The notes under the pieces: generated by a model
Told to the model about the DNA's origin: nothing
The model's database searches: none
Seen by the model: only the letters and a program-made list of their open reading frames with translations
In this document: positions 23,601 through 34,914 of the stretch, in pieces
Layout of the letters: the number at the start of each line of letters is the position of its first letter
How positions within the stretch are numbered: position 1 is the stretch's first letter
Translations under genes and position numbers: made by a program
From: Cacajao melanocephalus
Lineage: Eukaryota; Chordata; Mammalia; Primates; Pitheciidae
Length of the DNA stretch: 64,000 nt
NCBI GenBank assembly: GCA_963573385.1
Contig: CAUYLG010021647.1
Coordinates: 1-64,000, forward strand
Reading direction: 5' to 3'

Positions 23601-24469
23601 CCCCCATTCCATCCTTGAGTTCTAACTCTAAGGACGCACAGTAGCTGCTCAATGAGCTCTGGTTGTGTTGTCAATCATTAATAAAATGACCGTCCAGCTC
23701 CCTTTTAGAGTATCACCACCAAGTATTTTATGAGTATACCGTTTGCACATGTTATCATGAATCCGGGCTGGATTCGGAGCCTAAAGGAGTGTAGAGTGCC
23801 TGCCTGGCCACCCGCAGAGCACTCACCTGAGCTCTTCAGGAATCATTTCACATGTTTTTGCCAATTCTAGAGCCATTGAAGTCCACAGCAGGTTCGTTTT
23901 TTTTCCCTAGCAGTCCCCAGCCTACCTGATATTCTGACAAGAAATCTGATTTATCTCTCAGCTTTTATGTGGGCTCTGTCTGGAGTAAAACTGGCAAGGT
24001 ATTTGAAAGAAAGATAGAGTGTGCAGATGCTTTTATGGAGCACGGGAGAACCACTGGAACTGATTTTTTAATTTAAACTGATTTTTCAGTTAAAAAAGGC
24101 TGGCCAAGGAGGTAGAGGGCTCCAGCAACCTGGCTTAGGGAAACTCGATTCCTGCCTTTCAGCTTGATGGAGTCTCTCCTGAGCACTTCAGACTGTACAG
24201 CTGTCCACAGTTTGGAAGTGAAAAATGCCATCACCCTGTTAACCAAGCTTCCCTTTGTCAGAAATTCAGTTTCCAGACCTGAATGACCTAACTGCATTTC
24301 TGTCTCGACAGTCTTTATTGGTATTTCATTAACATGCGTGAAAATCCTTTTGAATGATGCTCCTGTGCTTTGTAAAAACTCATCTAGCATCTTATGGGTG
24401 ATATAGACAGGAGACAGATAAATACTAGGTAGAAGAGCGGGGTTTCCTGGCAAGAGCCCCACCCTCAAG
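23601..24469. other. Unassigned non-coding DNA
   Basis: No repeat recognised. A minus frame runs 24073-24468; its first codon is TTG and its first Met is at 24390, leaving about 105 codons. The product is not recognisable. On the minus strand a strong acceptor and a CAG|GTGAGT donor bracket 23827-23933, but all three frames of that segment have stops. Confidence 0.4.
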
Positions 24470-25215
24470 CCTGAAGACCTGTGACCCTAAATGAGGACAG
24501 GCATTCCTGTTTTCGTATCCAAGAAGTTGTCTTTTGGCCTGCCATGTTCGCTATCCTGTACCCATATGAACCCCAAACCCCAGGCTCCAGGAGCAGACCA
24601 GCAGATGAGGAGACAAGCAGAGGGACGGCAGAAGGACGCAGCAGAGAGAGAGGAAGAGGAAAGTTCAGCTAGGGGTGGTTGGAAAGGAGTTCGGCCCTTA
24701 GATGGCCCAACTCCAGGGGAAGATCATCTTCCCACTCCATCTCCTGCTTCGGGTTTCCCATCCACCTGGGCAAGAGTCACCTTCACCACTCAATAAACCC
24801 CACATTCATCCTTCAAGCCCATGTGTGACCAGATACTTCCAGGATGCTGGATAAAAGCTCAGGATACAGAAAGCTGTCACCCTGGCCCTCTGACCTTGTT
24901 AAAAGGCAGAAGGTCCATTGAGTTGGTTAACACTTAAAGCCATCTGTGGACAGCAAGCCTAAGAGAGCTTTCTAACACTGGGACTGCAGGCACCCACCCC
25001 TAGACCCTACCATGGGGCTGGAGCTCAAAGTGCTCCCCCCCAGCCTCTGCACTTGCCCGTCTGTGTGCTCCCCTTCCCACAACGGGTTTGAGAAGCAGCA
25101 GGGCGGTGACCAAACAGGCAGGCCACACTTCTGCCTGAGAGTAATGAGAGCGAGAACTGAGAGTACTGATAGGGGGAACAGGGAACTCTCCCGTTTCGCA
25201 GTCACTCTAACTCAC
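24470..25215 (+). mobile_element. ERV-type LTR (inverted partner of 19256-20105)
   Basis: Starts near 'tgaagacctgtgaccctaaa', contains 'actcaataaaccccacattc' (poly(A) signal), 'ttccaggatgctggataaaa', 'gcagaaggtccattgagttg' and 'gccatctgtggacagcaag'. Same family as the minus-strand LTR 5 kb upstream. The 101-codon frame inside is not a gene. Confidence 0.7.
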
Positions 25216-25284
25216 TTCTTCATTACGAAGTTTAGAGTTGCTTTTTTTCTTCTATGGGTATAGGGGAGTTTGAGTTGCTGAAAT

Positions 25285-25545
25285 GTGTTGCAGTCCATGT
25301 TTTCCCTTTAGCCTGGAGTACTCTTGCTTGATCCCTTCCCTCATCCGACTCTCACCCTACAGTCACACTCCCAAAAGTGTGCCTGGATATGCCTCACTTA
25401 CTGTACCCATCCTTCATGTTACCTCCTCAAAGCCTTCTTTGAAACTCTCCACCTTAAAGATCAGGTGTCCCGTAGTACTGGTACATTTGTAGTTGCTGCT
25501 AAATAAATGTGATTGGGTGGATGAATGAATAGATGGACAGTTGAA
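25285..25545 (+). mobile_element. L2 3' end
   Basis: 'tttagcctggagtactcttg', 'cttcatgttacctcctcaaa', 'gccttctttgaaactctcc' and a terminal 'ctgctaaataaatgtgattg' with 'tgaatgaat' are the order of a sense L2 3' end. Confidence 0.7.
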
Positions 25546-26250
25546 TGGAGACCAAGTAAGGTGATGGAATCTCATTCTGTGAAAATTTTAGAAAATAAGG
25601 ACTTGAGCTCACAAAAGGACAACAAATATTTTGGTTTCCAAGGAAGAAAAAAGAACATTCTATATGTATTGTGATGACTTTTTTCCAGGGCCTGCTTAAT
25701 TCCTAACTTCCTGGCAAGGAGTGAGCAAGACAACTTTTTGAGCTATCATCTGGCTCTATGACTGTGGTGTGAGGGGGGTTTGCACTTGGTGCCAACACAG
25801 AGAAATCAGCCTGTCTCCAGTAGAGGTGATGAAGGAGGAGGGAAGAAATCATCACATCTCCTCAACTGTCAACTATGGAAAGGCCTGGCTCTTGGCACAG
25901 TAACCAGGTAGACTCGTCTGTCTTGGATGATTCCAATCCTGTCTCCCTTGACTCTTCCCTTGCCCCTCACTCCCTGACTCCCACCTCACTGGGCATCAGC
26001 AAATGGGAGAAGGGCCTCTGCTATCCCATCAGCCTGTACGTTCCTGCCAGACAGCCCTGGAGGTGATTGTCATTGCAGTGGCCTCTGGGGGCCCCTGCCT
26101 TCCCCTGTCTTGGCTCATAATCTGTCAGAGTTGGAGGATCAGCAGCTCTGCACTGCTGTGCTTGGCCGCTCACAGTTCAGACACGTCAGCTCCCTCCTCA
26201 GCAGAGAACTTGCTCACATAGTTGCTACACCAATTTATGCCTCAGCCTAA
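25546..26250. other. Unassigned non-coding DNA
   Basis: The 25900-26200 part is C-rich and faintly L2-like, but no landmark is firm. Confidence 0.4.
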
Positions 26251-26860
26251 ACATTTATGAGCTATGCTTCCCTTTTATTTTTAAAATTTGTTAATTACAC
26301 AAATAATACATAAATACATTTTGGTTGTAAAATTTAAAATCTAAGCATAAAAGTAAAACTAACATCTCCCTAGACCATACTCTTTCTAGACCATACCGCT
26401 TTCTAGAGGTAACTGTTGTTACCTTCTTTTGTGCATTTAGGTTCATATATAAAAATACAGAAAAAATGGTTTACATATTTTAAAAATTTAAAAATTGTCA
26501 TATTTTGTAAAGAGTTTAGTAAATTGTTTTATTATTTCAGTAATATTTCTTTTCCTGTTAATATATACAGATTGACCTCATTCTTCCTAATTGCTGCATA
26601 TAGAATGGCTATGGGCATAGCAGCATTTATTAACTCATTACTTATTTGTAGATAGACTCATTACAATTTTTTTTTTCCACTAGAGACAACACAGCTACGA
26701 AGATCCTTGTGAACTCGTTTGTGCATGAGTGGTTCCCTGAAACAGCGTGGTAGGCACATACGAAATTTTAATGCATACCAGCAATTGTTGTTTAAAGATG
26801 CTAAAGCAATTTACATTCCACCAGCAAGATATTTGAGTACCAATTAGTACATCCTAAATA
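26251..26860 (-). mobile_element. Old L1 (L1M type) 3'UTR, antisense
   Basis: 'aatatatacagattgacctc', 'tgctgcatatagaatggcta', and 'gcaatttacattccaccagc' are reverse-complement landmarks of an L1M 3' end. AT-rich, no frames. Confidence 0.65.
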
Positions 26861-27599
26861 ACGTTTGATTATTTCACATATTAAAATCTTCATATTTGGT
26901 ATATCGTGATTATTGTTATTCATTGGCTTATTCACAAACACGTATTGAGTTTCGGATCTGTATCACCCACAGGGCAACAGAGTTGTAAAGCTAGCAGCTC
27001 TGCAAACAGCAACCTGCATGATGATTTCAGAGTCAGGAAAGCTTCTACACCAGAGAAGTCCCCTTCTTTTGCTTGCTCTAAGTGTCTTTAGCAGGGGATC
27101 TCAGCTTCCCTTGCCCAGTGAGCGATTAGACTGTCAGTGCAAACCTGCTCATGGGAAGTCGCTTTCACTGGAGTCACACAAACATGCTAGAGGGCCCATG
27201 GGATCATTCCTGAGAGAGGGAGGAGTTAGGAAAAGAGGAGGGCGAGCTGCCAGTTGTAGGCAGGGGTGAAGATGGGAGATCTCGTCTACTCCGAAGATCC
27301 CTCTTGAATCAGCAGGTTACTACTATACGTGTGGTGCCACGTTAGTGTGTTTTTTCTTACATTTTAAAGATAATGTACATGGATTGTTATAAAAGGCCTA
27401 GTATAATAATGAGGATGATGATGATAATAATGTTTCATTGACTTTTAACACTCTGTTGATTGTGACACGAGCCATTATTTTGTGAGCCACTGAGAAAAAA
27501 ATGCTGCCAATTATAATTATAACATGCTATTGATTACGAATCACCTCCTGATTTCACGGATGCAAAAATGTATAAAAGCCCTAGAGTCTATGAAATATA
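26861..27599. other. Unique AT-rich DNA
   Basis: Repeat-free. The part 27340-27599 has clustered homeodomain-type cores and an ATG/ATA-rich run at 27410-27435 and is flagged as a possible regulatory element. Confidence 0.45.
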
Positions 27600-27705
27600 G
27601 TGATAATTTATAATCCTGGAGCACCTACTATATGCAAGGAATTATCTTATTGCACATGAATTATCTCGTTTAACCCTTACAACATGTTTAACAGCTGGCT
27701 CTCCA
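27600..27705 (-). mobile_element. MIR SINE, antisense, part 1
   Basis: 'gagcacctactatatgcaag' and 'aattatctcgtttaaccctt' are the 3' part of an antisense MIR. It resumes at about 27868. Confidence 0.65.
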
Positions 27706-27867
27706 AAAAAGCATGCTCTGATTTGTAGCATTTACTGATTTCATGGTGTAAATATTCCTGCCTGGCCATTTTCATCTCTCTAGGTGAAGCCAATAAACTC
27801 AGAGTCCGAAAGAAAGAAAAGCAGATAATCACCTCTTGCAAGCCAGTGAAAGCTGACCCCAGAACAA

Positions 27868-27990
27868 CACTAGATAAATTTCATTATTATTACCATTTTA
27901 CAGATAAGATAACTGAGGTTTAGAATGATTAGATAATTTGTGTGGGACTATGTAGCTAGGAAATGGCAAAAGTTGCCACTTCACCACTGC
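27868..27990 (-). mobile_element. MIR SINE, antisense, part 2
   Basis: 'ttaccattttacagataaga', 'taactgaggtttagaatgat' and 'tatgtagctaggaaatggc' continue the MIR interrupted at 27706-27867. Confidence 0.7.
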
Positions 27991-28194
27991 ATCCTTACAA
28001 AAGCCTCACTAACAGGGACACGCGTAGTATGGACGAAGGACTTGGAATCATTCTGACAACAACCTGCTCTTATGAGCAGTCAACTTCAGCTGACGCCGAA
28101 ATCCCACTGCTGGATCACTCTTGGGGATTATGGGAACACCTGACTTCTTTTCTCATAAAGTCCCCGCCCTTGTCCCTCTGTGAATATATTTATT

Positions 28195-28300
28195 TCTTCT
28201 TAATTCAACACAACAAATATTTATTGAGCACTTACTGTATGCAAAACGTTGTCCGTAGGCACCATCCCCTTGGCTTTCAAAGAGCATGGGAAGGCACCAC
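28195..28300 (-). mobile_element. L2 3' end, antisense
   Basis: 'caacaaatatttattgagca' and 'cttactgtatgcaaaacgtt' are the antisense L2 terminus. Confidence 0.75.
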
Positions 28301-29744
28301 TCTAAATTTCCAGTGCAAGCAGAAGAAAAACTGCCTACTATGTATCAGAACTACCTACAAAAGTACATGAAATCATCTATGAAAATTTTGAGAAATAAAT
28401 CAGGATTCTATTAGTGTTGAGATAGAATAATAGATCATTTTTAGCTAAGAAGGAAAATTAAAATCTGCTTCTACCATATACCCTCCTTCTTCCCCCTAAA
28501 CACTTTAATTAAGCTCTCCATGAGAGGTCACCAGGATGAAGACATAGCAGCTCCGACTTTTCTCATTATCCATCTCCTAGAGACTGGCAGGTGATTAGAC
28601 TGATTGAATCTTTTGAGTCCAGGGAGCATCGTGAAATGTGTGGTGTCCCTGAAAAGGCATCATCATTAGGTTGTGCAAATATCCCAAATAACGGAGCACT
28701 ATAGAGAATTCAAACTTTGCAAGTTCACTGACGTGGGATAAAAATTCTGCATGTGTGCATCTGTCACTTCTTGGATATCTGACTCTGCTTCCAAGGGGTA
28801 GATTATATCCAGATGGGCTTCTGTCACCTGGCTACACCAACAGCATGCAGCATTTTCAATCTATTTATTTGCAGCCACATCCTGTGTTCTTTTGTTTTGC
28901 CTGGTTACTTCCCGCATTGCCCAGAGGCAGGTGTTACAATCCCAGTGGCCTGATCCCCTTGTAAGAACACCACCAGCACACCAGGGCATGACTGCCTAGG
29001 CTGCTGCCAGATGGGGAGATCTTGAATGGAAATATTCACACATTGAAATGGTGCCAAGTAGCAGGCAGTCTTGCAAAACCAACATGGCTTTGGGGACACA
29101 ATACCTCTGATGAGTGAGAGGCGTGGTGGTATTTGTGGAAGCCCAGCTGTTGCAGACGGTGGCATTAATTTGCCCAGCTTTGGTGACAGTTGTCTGAGTT
29201 TGAGATCACTGAACCTCAATATAGAATTTTTTTTTGGCCCTACTATTCTCTGTGGGTAAACCACAGTCTTGGATCTTAGCTGCAGCTGTATGCAGTATTT
29301 CTAGACTGACCTTTCCAGTTCTACTACCAAGAATGTATTAAATCACAAGGCCATGTGTTCACTTCCAAACTGGAAATTCAAGTTTAGTTGAGAACTGGCC
29401 TAGCAGAACAAAGGCCGTATAAAAGATTCAAGGAAGAGGAAATTGTTCTCTTACACGACTGTGGACCCACTAAATGAAGCAATATTGCAAGATTCAGCCA
29501 GGTCATTAAATGAAAACAGAAGCCTTGGGCTGCCTTCTGGTCACTTTGAACAGAGAGACATAAAGCATGTTTAGGAGGAAGGAGTGTGGATTGAGCTTTG
29601 ATCTTCTGGACAGTGTTATACCAATTTTAACATCCAAATATAAGAAGGGCTGATTATATGTTACCTTTCTCTAGTTTCTTTCCTTATTCCATTTTCTCAG
29701 TGTGAAAATGAGTGGCTTTATTATCAACTCCCTTTCAGCCTCAT
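28301..29744. other. Unique non-coding DNA
   Basis: No repeat recognised. A 119-codon minus frame at 28905-29264 begins with GTG and has no recognisable product. Confidence 0.45.
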
Positions 29745-29915
29745 GACTTTACAAACGATTTATTAGACGCCTGTCCTCGTGCCCAGCCATGTGCCAGGAG
29801 GACTAAGTGATATAAAGGACTTCTATTTTTGAGAAGCAGTCGAACAATAAGATATGCACTCACTGTGTAGCACCAGTGATACAAGTGAGGGAGAGAGGGG
29901 AGGCTCACTTAAATG
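29745..29915 (-). mobile_element. L2 fragment, antisense
   Basis: 'aaacgatttattagacgcct' and 'cagccatgtgccaggaggac' match the antisense L2 3' end in order. Confidence 0.55.
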
Positions 29916-30267
29916 CGGTCTGGTTTTCCTGCTGTAACGACGACAGGCCCTGACCAGCCTGTTCTTCATCGCCCTTTAATTCCTCTGTTCTTTCTCTTTG
30001 TGAAGAAGGAGCAAGAATTAAATGAATGACACGAGGTAGGATCTAGAGAACTCCAGAAAATTGAATTGTCTGAGTTGTTGTGGTTTGGCTGGCTGAGATA
30101 ATCAGTCCTTCAAATTGATCCTGCAATCCTAAACTAGGCATTGGTAGACTGTGCCAAACTCACACATGGTTTTCACCGACCTCTCTATTTGTTCTCAGGT
30201 TCCACCCACCTCCCAACTCCCAAACCTTTTCCCCCAGATGTCCATGCCCCAGGCTCCTTAACATTAC

Positions 30268-30468
30268 TGTTCAGCTGCCATTTACCAAGCTCTGCAATGT
30301 CCCATGTGCTATGTGGGTGCTCCATGATTTTTCAAGGCGGCAGTGTTGTACCCCATTTCCAAGGTGAGAAATATACTCTGCCTGAATATCCAGTAGGTGG
30401 TGGACTTTTAATGCAAACTCGGGATTGCCCATTCTCAGAGCCTGTGCTCTTTTTCTCTTGAAGTATGT
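30268..30468 (-). mobile_element. MIR SINE, antisense
   Basis: 'tttaccaagctctgcaatgt', 'gtaccccatttccaaggtga' and 'tgcaaactcgggattgccca' follow the antisense MIR order. Confidence 0.55.
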
Positions 30469-31122
30469 ACAATGTGAATTTTTGTAACACTGGGAATGAC
30501 TAATGCTAACATACCCACAGGGCACATCTGAGACTTTGCCTGGCAACTTACTGGGATGATAAGCTTCCTTTGTTGCAGTTTCTTTAGATCTCAGATTCCT
30601 CAGTTATGAAATAAGTAGGGTTGGTCTGGCTGATCCCAGTCTAACCTCTTGGAGTCTGTGAGAGCTCAGGACAGAGCAGTCATATTTCTGCTAATCCTGG
30701 GAACTCTGTCTCTTAGGCCAGAGTCCTAGAAACTTAACTATTGGAGAGTATTCCACTGCAGACAATGAGCCCTCTAAATGAGATTTTTCCAGGCTAGATC
30801 GTAGTATTTCAGCTCTTCGTTCCCATGAACACACACATGCTTGGAGGTCCATGAGACCTGATCTGTTCTTTGGGAAAGATGGTATCCCTCTTTCTTTGGG
30901 AAAGATAATATCCCATCTTTGGGAAAGGTATCAAATGCAGGAATGTAAGCAATTCCTGCATTTGAAAAAGACCAAATTTGGGATACATCCTGGGGGGAAA
31001 TGTATTTGAAGAAGAGTGTTTATTACAAAGCTTTATGGAAGGAAAGAAACGTAATCAATCCATGTAGATGAGCTCTAAAGCACTGCTGAAATAGAAGCCT
31101 AGGAGAGAAAAAGCGATCTTAC

Positions 31123-31164
31123 CTGATCATATGGAACAGAGGTAAAGCAGCAGCACTTTTACTG
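31123..31164 (-). other. Candidate 42-bp microexon, minus strand
   Basis: Read on the minus strand, a very strong acceptor (ccctttcatctatcttag|cag, after a run of T) and a consensus donor (GATCAG|GTAAGA) enclose 42 bases, a multiple of three. One frame is open (SKSAAALPLFHMI), the others have stops. No repeat overlaps. The parent transcript is unknown, and this is inference from splice signals only. Confidence 0.3.
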
Positions 31165-33196
31165 CTAAGATAGATGAAAGGGATGAATAAAAAAAAGCCA
31201 AGGGCATATTACAGTAGGTTTGATGAATGTCATCCCGAAATCTAACTCAATATTTTAATGCTATAAATTGTGTTGAGAAATATAAAGCCAAATAAACCTT
31301 TGGGACTGTTTGTGACTGATTCAAGATGACTGAGTTTAAACTGCTGCTGATGAAATGGATGGGGGCAGAATAATGGTATTAGCAATTTAACAAAATCCTA
31401 ATAAATCAGGGATGAAACTTGATTTAAGTTACACAGAAAGCCTTGCCAGAGCACATGGCCTGAACTTGGCTGAAGTCTGTGATTAGGATGGGAGCTGAAG
31501 TTGGAGCATGGAATCGCTGCTATTTTGGATTCAGTTCTACATCCTAAGGAGGTTCTGTCAAGTGATAACAGGGAAGGCATCTGCTCTGAATACACTCACC
31601 ACATTTGTGAGCCTTGTGTTTTTATCACATGTGAATCTCACCTGTGTACCCCCCATTTTATCAACTCTCTGGTTTGGAATCATCTCATCCATCCCTCAGT
31701 TACCACCTTAGGTGCAAAGATTTTATCCCCAGTTAAGAAAGGACCTGGGAAGAAGGTAATAAAATATTCACTTCTTATTAGTGAATATGTTATTAGCATA
31801 AAAAAGAGAAGCTTTCATCTTATTTTTTAACCCCTGAGAGCCCTGTAATGTCAATATTTGTAAGAAACATGAAAATAATGTTCGTAACATATATGCATAT
31901 GAGGGCTAATAATTTAAAATACAGTTTCTGAAGTATTCTATCTCCTAGAATGATGGTTGATCTGGGCCCTTCCACTCATTGAAGCAATGGATTTAAGATC
32001 TTCAAGGAAAGGGTGGAGGCCAACTTTAGCAATAGAGTCATTTCTCATCTTTGACTAGCAAATAGGATTTTGAGTCACTAGCAAGATAATAGTCTTCAAA
32101 GCCAGGCTTTGGTGAAGAGAAATAAATTCCTAAATTCCTTGAGCTCCCATTAACATCAGGAATCATGGCTGATGGACTGATTCATAGAGTTTCTATAAAC
32201 CTTGATAGAGAAAAATTAGCATAGAATATAAGAGAAGCCTTCGTTACATTGGAGAGGCAGGGAGAAATCTTGCATCTTTAGGCTTGAGGAGTTATGGGAA
32301 GAAGAAGAGAGGAACCAGAGAAGAGCCAAAGAGTTAAACACATGTGTTCACAGCTTCTCTTCTTGGGAGAATCTTGAGTGAATCCAGCATCGGTGGCCTG
32401 CTACCCTCACTGGAACCTCTGTGCTTTGCAACTGCAGGGGCACCAGTTGTATTGTATTCTTTGTGCATGGCCATTCCCGAAGTTGTGCAATGCTGTGGCT
32501 TTCCTTCCAAGCATGGTCTTATGAGAACTTCGGGTCTCTAGGAAAAATCTGGTAGAAGGATATGGGGCAGCATCAGTAGAGGAAAGTGGTTAGAGGGACA
32601 AGCCTCTGGAAGCTCTCTTGGCTCTGCTGAACTTTGGTGTGTTGGGCAAAAGATCTGAAGCTTGCTTCATGGCCTGGTGAGAACTCACATAGCTGCTAAG
32701 AAGGGCTAGTGTCAGAAATAGGCAACCACCAAGGACAGGAAATTCAACAACAAAGGCCAGCCATGAGCATCTGATGATAAACTTTATGTCATAAGGCCAG
32801 ATGAAATTGTCCTCAGCAAATGCCAATCCTGAGGTCAGTTCTCTGGATCTGCCAGTTCTGCGGAGAGGGGCAGTACCCAGGCCAGCTTCCTCTCACCGCG
32901 TCAAGCCCCTTCCTATATTTCTACTCTCTCAATGATCAGAAATACTCTTAAGCTTTCACCTCCACTCAAAGCCATCTTGAAAATCAGGAAGAAGAGGGGG
33001 AAAACAGCTCTGTTCAAAGAATTTAAAAAACTGTGTGAATGTTTGTCCCAGAAAGCATTTGAATATGTAGATACTATTAATTGTCAAATTCTGCCTCTAT
33101 TCTCACCCCATATCCCTACTATCTAGCAAGATTAGGCGGGAGATTGACAGTTAATGAGGAATATTGGATCAGTTAAAGAATATAAAGATGCCTGTA

Positions 33197-33217
33197 TTTT
33201 TTTTTTTTTTTTTTTTT
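33197..33217. repeat. Poly(T) run
   Basis: Twenty-one T residues. On the minus strand this would be a poly(A) tail, but no SINE, LINE or known mRNA is recognised next to it and no duplication of the flank was found. Confidence 0.9.
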
Positions 33218-33564
33218 GCCAAATTAGTGAAGTATGCATTAGCAATCCCGTTCTACTATGTTGGTTCATCACTCTTAGTCCTTTAGACAAACAGCTCTTA
33301 AACTATTCTGTTGTGATTTCTCTGAGATTCCTCAAATCTCCTACTTTCCAAGTAAAGAAGGGATTCGTGGCTGAGTGCACACACTCTGAGGAGCAGTTAA
33401 AGCATGAGACTCGTGGGGCTGCAGCTATCTGGGAGACCATTTCGTTAATGAAAGATTTTATTTTCAGAGAGAAAACTGCAACCCAAGAAACTTCCAATTC
33501 TTGTCTACTGGAACTCTATCTGGGTTCTCTGAGTTGCTAAAAGGAAGCTCGACTACTCACCTAC

Positions 33565-33828
33565 ACATGCCAGATGCCATCCAGACACTCCATTCCCACC
33601 CACGTGGCAAACATTGAGTGAGCTGTCTTAGACCACACTTTCTCATTCTCCAGATGAATTCCATCTAGTGACTTCAGCTAATATCACGTGGAGAAGAAAA
33701 ATTGCCAAGCTGAGCCCTGTCCAAATTCCTGATCCAAAATCATGAGATAAAACAAAATGCCAGTTGTTTTAAATGGTTACATTTTTGGACGGCCAGTTAT
33801 GCAGTCATAGGCAACTAGTAGAGTAGAA
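33565..33828 (+). mobile_element. MLT1-type LTR, 3' part
   Basis: 'gctgagccctgtccaaattc', 'ctgatccaaaatcatgagat' and 'ccagttgttttaaatggtta' followed by 'ttatgcagtcataggcaac' are the 3' end of an MLT1 MaLR LTR. The 5' boundary is uncertain. Confidence 0.7.
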
Positions 33829-34393
33829 ACGAAGTGCAATAGGGTGTTAGAAAAGAAGTTAATGCTAATTTGGGAGATCTCTGGGATAGGGGGAGGTAGG
33901 ATATAAGTATAGCTTTGGAAATGGCCAGGCCCGGGGCAAGTGGTGATGGTAAGAGACATGGGAAGGAGAGTAAGAAAGTTGTGAAAGTGGAAGCACACAC
34001 AGAATGTTCTGAGCTTGCCCAGGGCAACTGAAGTGACGCTAGCATGAATGGGAGCGGCAACAGGGAGAGATTTTTGAAAAAAAAAATCACTGGTTAATAT
34101 CAGGACTATGCATACAACTAAAGATGCTTGTTGCTACCAAGAAGGAAGTTTTAAAGCAAAGGCCTTGTCTCTGGTTATGGCTCCACTGTCAGAAACTGTC
34201 TTTTGAAATATTTCACAGTGATAAATAGGTTCATGGGTTCAGCCTGAACCGTAACGTGAGTTTTCTTTCTCCAGTGGAAGTCCTAGGCTCTGGCTTGCAC
34301 TAAATCTACATGAGCTTTGGGTGGTTTCCTGGCCATGAGTTAAACCTGAAACCTACATCCTCAAAAATCTCAGGAAGAAAATCTGATTTATCC
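33829..34393. other. Unique non-coding DNA
   Basis: Nothing recognised. Confidence 0.45.
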
Positions 34394-34761
34394 TTTATTA
34401 GTCCATTTTCACACTGCTATACAGATACTACCTGAGACTGGGTAATTTGTAAACAAAAGAGGTTTAATTGATTCACAATTGTGTATGGCTGGAGAGGTCT
34501 CAGGAAACTTACAATCATGGCAGAAGGTGAAGGGGAAGCAAGGCATGTCTTACATGGCAGCAGGAGAGAGCGGGCGAGCAGAAGGAGGTGCCACATTTTT
34601 AAACCATTAAGATCTCATGAGAACTTGCTCACCATCATGAGAACAGCATGGGGGAAAACATCCCCACGATCCAGTCACCTCCCACCAGGTCTCTGCCTCA
34701 ACACATGGGGATCACAATTCGAGATGAGAGTTAGCTGGGGACATAGAGCCAAACCATATCA
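34394..34761 (-). mobile_element. MaLR solo LTR (THE1/MST type), antisense
   Basis: Reverse-complement LTR: 'attagtccattttcacactg', 'ctgagactgggtaatttgta', 'acaatcatggcagaaggtga', 'gatctcatgagaacttgctc', ending 'gccaaaccatatca'. No flanking 5-bp duplication is visible. Confidence 0.92.
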
Positions 34762-34914
34762 GAACCCATGGTTAATCTCCCTGCCATGTAGGGATGGCCA
34801 TTCCTAGAGCTGTACAATTTGTGCAATTCTGAAATTCCAGCTATGTGTGTAATTCTGAAATTCTTGTAGTAATGGCTGTTCCTTTTCAAGTTTCAGAATC
34901 CCCTTATTAAAGCA

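Larger units (their letters stand above)
30469..33564. other. Long mostly unique non-coding block
   Basis: Three kilobases without a firm repeat call except a poly(T) run. Several 60-128 codon frames of either strand have no recognisable product. A minus-strand exon-like segment at 31123-31164 is listed separately. Confidence 0.45.

Noticed and set aside
28905..29264. 119-codon minus-strand frame
   Set aside because: Opens with GTG, no recognisable domain, no splice context.
33197..33540. Processed pseudogene on the minus strand with a poly(A) tail at 33197-33217
   Set aside because: No mRNA is recognised, no AATAAA lies close to the tail and no flanking duplication was found.
34389..34766. 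5-bp duplication around the LTR
   Set aside because: tatcc and gaacc agree at only three of five positions.
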